From: Terriglobales bacterium
GTDB lineage: Bacteria > Acidobacteriota > Terriglobia > Terriglobales > Gp1-AA117
Direction of reading: 5' to 3'
DNA: 11,439 bases
Assembly (NCBI GenBank): GCA_030150795.1
Contig: JASLFF010000453.1
Coordinates: 1-11,439 of the forward strand
Position numbers and translations under genes: made by a program. Of the stretch, positions 6,985 through 11,439 are shown in pieces. The notes under the pieces were generated by a model. It made no database searches. It was not told the DNA's origin and saw only the letters and a list, made by a program, of their open reading frames with translations. Numbering within the stretch: position 1 is the stretch's first letter; each line of letters opens with the position of its first letter.

Positions 6985-8991
6985 TCAATTCAGATTTTCC
7001 GCCTTTTCATTTTGTCCGCGTTGCAGAACTGCGTGGCCTTCGTCGCCTTTTTGGACCACGCTGAAAAAGTTCCTAAGCTCGTCATATTTTTCCGGCGGAA
7101 ACTGAGTTCCGTTGAGATGAAATTGCCGGCCGGCAGTGAGTTGATAGCCCTCGACGGCAAAGGAAATTTCATATCCGGCGTAAGAAAGCCCTGCCTTGCG
7201 GCGATACGGGGACTCTTCCACTTCATAACCCTCCGGCAAGTCCACGGTAAGTTCATCCTCTTCAGCAAAGGGATAAGGAAAGCTGATAGGGTAGCGGCGG
7301 AATTGGCTGGTAAACATATTCTTCTGGAACGTAGAAAAAAAATATCCGGGCAACAACACGCGCTTCCCAACCGCAGAGGCGAAGCCGGGGATTTCAATCT
7401 TAAAGCGCGCTACCAGGGGACCGTCGATGGATTCCCAATCCCTGGCCTCTTGCAGCGTAACGATTGCGCCCTGCGGTAGCCATCCTTTGACTTCATCTTC
7501 CAGGCCTTTGCGACGACCGGCATCATCCTGATTGAGCGCATCCAATCGGTGCTCAAGGGCATCTTCTCCCTGAAACTCTACCGTGACTTCGCCGGTTAAG
7601 CTGCCATCCTGGCGCAACGCAACATGAGTGACTCGGCGCACCAGAGAAGTTTGTGGTTCCGGAGTGGTAATAAAACCGCCATTGATCCTGCTGAATTTAA
7701 GCGCACTGGTCCCGCTGTTGCGCCATGGCAGAAGCCCAAACGGGCAGAACCTTGTTCCCGGCTCCAGCACAAGGTCCTTGCCAGCAAAGCTGACCATAAC
7801 GGCGCTGGCATCGAGCTGCCCCAACCAAAGGACAATTTTGTTAAAAGAACGCTCCTTGCGGTCCGATACGCCGAGAAGAGTGGCCTCAAAACCGGCGGCA
7901 CGAGCCAATGCCGCAAACGTTGCATTGATCTCCCATGACGTGCCATATCCCCGCTCAAGAACTTCCTGCGCCGCGGCGTTCCGTTTGAGATGCTCCGCTT
8001 TTTCCTCGCGCGCTGTTCTCTCCCGTTCAAAACCAAGATTTCGGATTTGCTGGGCGCGCGCATACAGCCTGCGCAGCTTTTTTTCAGAATCCGTTTCGTC
8101 GCCGATAGCCTGCGCCGCCGCGTCGCGAATTTCGCGGGAGTTTCCGATGAATTTCTCTACATAATCGGCGACCGACTTCTGCGATTCATCCCAAAATCGT
8201 TCAGGAGAAGACATCTCATGGCCACCATAGTAGAACAGCACGACCGGACGGAAATCGTCTTCAGGCGGCATATATTCCTCAGTGAAGAACTTTGGAACAT
8301 TTTGCAGTTCAAGCTCCATCAAATTTCCCTGTTTCTTTTCCAGCGCATTCGGATCGCTTTGGTTCAAATAGGAGTAAGAAACCTGCGATCTGGGGGCTAT
8401 GTTGCTCCATTCCGAGGGCACCATTACGAGTCCCTGATAAGCGCGGAAGCGAAGATTTTCCCTGAGGGTGAACAAGTCTCCCTGCACCGGCCAAGCGGAG
8501 ATGGGGCTGACGATGCCGCGAGGCAACGAGATGATATAGCGGTATTCGATGATGCTGCCTACCGTGACGTCCGGCAATGTGAATACCTGAGCCACAAACT
8601 TTATACCCCGGCTCTTGCTGATGACTTTTTCAAAAGGCTTGCCGGCAAAATCGATAATCGTCTGGTCTGGGTGAATGGTCCGAGCTGCGAGTTCCTTTAA
8701 TGATTGTCCGGGCCTAATTTGAATCTCCACGTTGGACCGTTCCCGCCCCAATTCGTGAAGAATCCTGATGCGCTTATAAACAGAGATGAGCTTGGAATCG
8801 TCGTCCTGGTAATAGCTCATGTAGAGCTGAATGGCATCTGCGCCTGGATCATTCGGCACTTCATTGATCGAGAAATCCTGCTGGGTGATGGGCAGCCATC
8901 CTGCCGGATACTCCTTGTCTTTATTTTTGGCGAAAAGATTGGCCCCTGAGAGCAGGAGCAGCAGCAAGACAATGACCCGATTCCATGACAT
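6985..8991 (-). CDS. DUF3857/transglutaminase-like secreted protein, intact frame, catalytic residues lost
   Basis: The product is 668 residues, the only unbroken member of the three close paralogues. The ATG at 8991 has GGAGAAGG about six bases upstream. Seen: a signal peptide MSWNRVIVLLLLLLSGANLF ending at A21, DUF3857 at about residues 45-215 (ARTIHPDQTIIDFAGKPF, SIIEYRY), a helical linker of charged ARAQQIRN/ERERTAREE type (305-340), a transglutaminase-like core (about 335-430) and a C-terminal beta-rich region ending VVQKGDEGHAVL. Aligned by eye with YGDCKDK of the protein at 1-1505, the core reads YGTSWEI, placing Ser352 at the catalytic Cys; the His position is Ala (about 395) and the Asp is Glu410. 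It is therefore probably a non-catalytic, periplasmic or surface protein. Conserved EPGTRFCPFG (410-419) carries a Cys shared by all three paralogues. It has its own promoter and lies beyond the TolC terminator, so it is transcribed separately. Confidence 0.9.
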   Translation of the reverse strand: MSWNRVIVLLLLLLSGANLFAKNKDKEYPAGWLPITQQDFSINEVPNDPGADAIQLYMSYYQDDDSKLISVYKRIRILHELGRERSNVEIQIRPGQSLKELAARTIHPDQTIIDFAGKPFEKVISKSRGIKFVAQVFTLPDVTVGSIIEYRYIISLPRGIVSPISAWPVQGDLFTLRENLRFRAYQGLVMVPSEWSNIAPRSQVSYSYLNQSDPNALEKKQGNLMELELQNVPKFFTEEYMPPEDDFRPVVLFYYGGHEMSSPERFWDESQKSVADYVEKFIGNSREIRDAAAQAIGDETDSEKKLRRLYARAQQIRNLGFERERTAREEKAEHLKRNAAAQEVLERGYGTSWEINATFAALARAAGFEATLLGVSDRKERSFNKIVLWLGQLDASAVMVSFAGKDLVLEPGTRFCPFGLLPWRNSGTSALKFSRINGGFITTPEPQTSLVRRVTHVALRQDGSLTGEVTVEFQGEDALEHRLDALNQDDAGRRKGLEDEVKGWLPQGAIVTLQEARDWESIDGPLVARFKIEIPGFASAVGKRVLLPGYFFSTFQKNMFTSQFRRYPISFPYPFAEEDELTVDLPEGYEVEESPYRRKAGLSYAGYEISFAVEGYQLTAGRQFHLNGTQFPPEKYDELRNFFSVVQKGDEGHAVLQRGQNEKAENLN

Positions 8992-9051
8992 GAAAAACCT
9001 TCTCCATCAAAAAAGGAAAAATGCGACGCGATGAGTGTGAGTGCGGAGAAT

Positions 9052-9083
9052 ATATATCGGGAGACCAGATCAATTCCAGAGTT
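9052..9083 (-). promoter_or_regulatory. Candidate promoter of the intact DUF3857 paralogue (shared element)
   Basis: On the minus strand AACTCTGG (9083-9076) is followed after 18 bases by TATATA (9057-9052), about 60 bases before ATG 8991. This is the third occurrence of the element seen at 3587-3620 and 5705-5736. The CCCCCCTTG leader motif of those two is absent here. Confidence 0.45.
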
Positions 9084-9123
9084 TTCTCAGCGCGAAAGAG
9101 GCCACCTTTTTGAACTCATGCGG

Positions 9124-9157
9124 CAAAAACAAAACCGGCCAGCCCGAAGCCGACCGG
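9124..9157 (-). terminator. Rho-independent terminator of the TolC-family gene
   Basis: Read on the minus strand, CCGGTCGGC and GCTGGCCGG form a nine-pair stem with two G-T pairs and a five-base TTCGG loop, followed by TTTTGTTTTTG. It begins 22 bases after the TAG at 9180 and separates the efflux gene from the DUF3857 paralogue downstream. Confidence 0.85.
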
Positions 9158-9179
9158 CGATAGTGATTGCAAGAAAGAC

Positions 9180-11402
9180 CTATTTTGGCGGTTGCTGCGC
9201 CGGAGCAGTGGGTTCCTGGAGAGCAGTCTTGTTGGGAGTGGTCCCCGGAACGTTGGGCTCTGTTTTGATTTGTCCGGTAACGGCCTCATCGATTTTGATG
9301 TTATAGCGATCAAGCGTCTGTGCCGTGTCTCTATCAAGCTGAACGCGCGCCTTGGCATAATTTGTCATGGCGCTGACCAGAGTGGATTCTGACGCGGCAA
9401 GATCGCGCTCATCCTGCAATACAGCAAGATAAGTGGAAGCGCCGAGATTATATTTCTTCTGTTCAGCATCAAGGGTCTGGGCAGCAAGGTCACGGGCCTT
9501 TTGCGCCGCCACCACACTGGCACGATTGTTTTCCAGCGTGAAAACATCATTGCGAATACCGATAGTAATGGTATTTTCCACGGTCTTAAGCGATAGCTGC
9601 GATTGCCGATACTCCAACATCGCGCGCACCTGGGTTGCCTGAGCAACGCGATTGCCCAACGGAATCTGGATATTGATGGCCACGCCTTTATCCGGTCCCG
9701 TGGAGTTGAAGAGGTTGCCAAAAGCATCAGTAAACCCGCTGGGTGGAATAGTTCCCGGAGGAGTGCAATTGGTTGTTATACCCGGAGGGCACGTACCCAG
9801 AGGATTCTGCAAGCCCCCCAGTCCTGAAGCCCCGTAAAATGCGACTAAATCCACCACGGGCAGCAGGCCGTTATTGACGCCTTTAATGTTGATCTGATTG
9901 TTCTGCAACGTAATCCTTTGCTGCTTGTAGTCAGGACGATTGGCAAATGCCATCTGGATCAACTGGTCCACCGGAGGTAGATTTTCCTCGTCGGGAATTT
10001 GTACCGTGTCCGTGGGGACCACCTCTGCTTGCACCAGAGCGGAGTTGCTGGGCAAGGTACGAGTGAGAGCATTCTTCATCACCAATTGCTGAAGCTGAAG
10101 GTTTGTCTTGGAGGCGATCAGCGCCTGCTCAGCCGATGCAACGGAACTTTGTGCGCGAACAACGTCGAGAGGCGCGAGCGTGCCGATTTCGACCTGTTTC
10201 TGGTTGTCAGAAAGGGTCTTTTGCGCCAGAGCCAGCGAACGTTCATTCACACGGAAAGCCTCGAACGCATTGACCAAGTCCCAATAAATATTTTCAATCT
10301 GGCTCACCGTAGAAATTACCTGCAGACGGAAAGCTTCTTCAGCAATTTTCTTGTTGTTTTGAGCTGTACGCAGCAGACGCAAGTTCAAGCCGCGTCCGAA
10401 TCCCTGAAGCAAATGCTGGCGGATCGAGGCGCGGAAGTTGCTGTTAAGCACAGGATTGAAAGTCTGTGCACTGCCGTTCGAAGACTGTCTCTGATTGTTG
10501 AACGAAACAGTAAGAGCTGTGCCGGGAGAAAACCCCTGAAAATAGCTGAGGTCGCCTACAGTGTTGTGGGCTGTCGAAGTAGGGATGGTGGCGCCGGAAC
10601 CACTCAGACCGTTCAGCAAACCGAAATTCGTTGGAGAAGAAACTTGCTCAAGCGAAAACGTACCGCTAATCACTGGATCAAAGCTATCCGGTTGCGGCCC
10701 GGCGCCGCTGGTGCTGCCAACGAAACCGCCGGCTCCCACGCCCGCGCCGCCTGCACCGGCCGTGGTCCCACCGGCACCCGCGCCACTGATCCCTGATCCA
10801 ACGCCCCCTTGCCCCCCGCCGGGCGTATTGGAAACAACGCCTGAGTTTACGCCCAGGAAAGAACCGCCGGCCTTGGTGCGCAGAATGTCCGTATCGGCAA
10901 TTGGGAGGTTATAACGCGCCACTGCGATATCGAGGTTATCTGCCAGAGCGATGGCAATCGCGTCATTCAATGACAGCATCAGCTTGGCGTTCTGGATCAG
11001 CTGCTCGATCTTCGGAGCATTCGTAAACGACGGCGGCGCTACATCGCGTGGAACGTAGCGCGCAAACGGGTTTGGCAGCAGAGGCGCGGGTTTGGAATAG
11101 TCCTCGTGCGTGGGTTGCGGCAGGTCTTTGACGGGCGGCGCTTCGGGCAGCGGGGCTACGCCTGACTGCGACTGGCCGCCTTGCTGGTGTGCCGGCGTCG
11201 CCGATTGCTGGCCTCCGCTTGCATCCTGCGCTGAACTGCCAGACGGCTGGCTTCCGCTCTGCGCCGCACTTCCCGATTGCTGCGGCGTCGCCTGCATTGC
11301 CAGGCCAGTATTTGTTTGTTGCGCCACCGCCGGGAAAGTCAATAGACATACTACTGACACTACTTTTCTTACGACATCACTGCGGATAAATCCTACAGAC
11401 AT
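9180..11402 (-). CDS. TolC-family outer-membrane efflux protein with Gly-rich insert
   Basis: The product is 740 residues; TolC proteins are usually about 430-500. The ATG at 11402 has GGAG seven bases upstream. Seen: a signal peptide ending near FPAVA (residue 27) with no lipobox; a Gln/Ser/Gly/Pro-rich segment (28-90); the first OEP repeat beginning SLNDAIAIALADNLDIAVARYNL (about 144-166); a Gly-rich insert (194-236); long amphipathic helices IENIYWDLVNAFEAF and GTLAPLDVVRAQSSVASAEQAL (about 369-428); the second OEP repeat from QLIQMAFANRPDYKQQRI (480-497); and closing helices to DTAQTLDRYNI (about 702). Family knowledge: such proteins form trimeric outer-membrane and periplasmic channels for tripartite RND, ABC or MFS efflux or type I secretion. 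Two Cys (538 and 545, TCPPGITTNC) lie in a probable loop and could form a disulfide. The Gln/Pro tail is low complexity. No adaptor or pump gene is in the window, so the substrate cannot be stated. Confidence 0.93.
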   Translation of the reverse strand: MSVGFIRSDVVRKVVSVVCLLTFPAVAQQTNTGLAMQATPQQSGSAAQSGSQPSGSSAQDASGGQQSATPAHQQGGQSQSGVAPLPEAPPVKDLPQPTHEDYSKPAPLLPNPFARYVPRDVAPPSFTNAPKIEQLIQNAKLMLSLNDAIAIALADNLDIAVARYNLPIADTDILRTKAGGSFLGVNSGVVSNTPGGGQGGVGSGISGAGAGGTTAGAGGAGVGAGGFVGSTSGAGPQPDSFDPVISGTFSLEQVSSPTNFGLLNGLSGSGATIPTSTAHNTVGDLSYFQGFSPGTALTVSFNNQRQSSNGSAQTFNPVLNSNFRASIRQHLLQGFGRGLNLRLLRTAQNNKKIAEEAFRLQVISTVSQIENIYWDLVNAFEAFRVNERSLALAQKTLSDNQKQVEIGTLAPLDVVRAQSSVASAEQALIASKTNLQLQQLVMKNALTRTLPSNSALVQAEVVPTDTVQIPDEENLPPVDQLIQMAFANRPDYKQQRITLQNNQINIKGVNNGLLPVVDLVAFYGASGLGGLQNPLGTCPPGITTNCTPPGTIPPSGFTDAFGNLFNSTGPDKGVAINIQIPLGNRVAQATQVRAMLEYRQSQLSLKTVENTITIGIRNDVFTLENNRASVVAAQKARDLAAQTLDAEQKKYNLGASTYLAVLQDERDLAASESTLVSAMTNYAKARVQLDRDTAQTLDRYNIKIDEAVTGQIKTEPNVPGTTPNKTALQEPTAPAQQPPK

Positions 11403-11420
11403 TCTTTTTCTCCAGATCTT

Positions 11421-11426
11421 TTTATA
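11421..11426 (-). promoter_or_regulatory. Possible -10 hexamer of the TolC-family gene
   Basis: TATAAA on the minus strand lies 18 bases before ATG 11402. A matching -35 would fall outside the window, so this is only a suggestion. It would give a very short leader just containing the GGAG ribosome binding site. Confidence 0.25.
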
Positions 11427-11439
11427 CTGGCTGATTGGT

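Overview
The window is a stretch of a Gram-negative bacterial chromosome of middling GC. It carries a tandem cluster of secreted DUF3857/transglutaminase-like proteins beside a TolC-type outer-membrane efflux protein. All convincing genes lie on the minus strand. Clusters of DUF3857-transglutaminase paralogues and TolC proteins with a long Gly-rich insert are familiar to me from Acidobacteriota, so I suggest that phylum. This is inference from protein style, not from any marker gene.

Layout, in order of transcription (right to left). (1) 9180-11402: complete TolC-family protein with its own rho-independent terminator at 9124-9157. (2) 6985-8991: intact 668-aa DUF3857/transglutaminase-like protein with its own promoter. 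(3) 5686-6984: a 1.3-kb interval poor in genes. It holds a small XRE repressor, a near-perfect 25-bp palindrome just upstream of it, a doubtful plus-strand ORF followed by a strong plus-strand terminator, and two copies of an intergenic repeat of the 'ACCAC.GAG.CAC.GAG' type. (4) 3673-5664: second paralogue, interrupted by one in-frame TAG. (5) 1486-3518: third paralogue, interrupted by a one-base frameshift in a T homopolymer. (6) 1-1505: 5' part of a fourth, more distant DUF3857 protein. It overlaps the end of gene 5 and probably starts at a GTG with a good Shine-Dalgarno sequence inside it. It runs off the left edge of the window.

The three full-length paralogues share signal peptides, an N-terminal DUF3857 domain, a transglutaminase-like core and a conserved C-terminal block ending in a GDE..AVL motif. 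By my hand alignment all three have lost the catalytic Cys and His of the transglutaminase triad (only the TAG-interrupted one keeps an Asp at the third position). The fourth protein keeps Cys-His-Asp. The cluster therefore looks like one potential enzyme downstream of several pseudo-enzymes, two of which are now broken. The three paralogues also share an upstream element (AACTCTGG, then TATAT about 18-20 bases later), which suggests that their promoters were duplicated with them and may be co-regulated. No direct functional link between the paralogues and the TolC protein can be seen beyond adjacency.

I saw no tRNA, rRNA, CRISPR array, transposase or phage gene.
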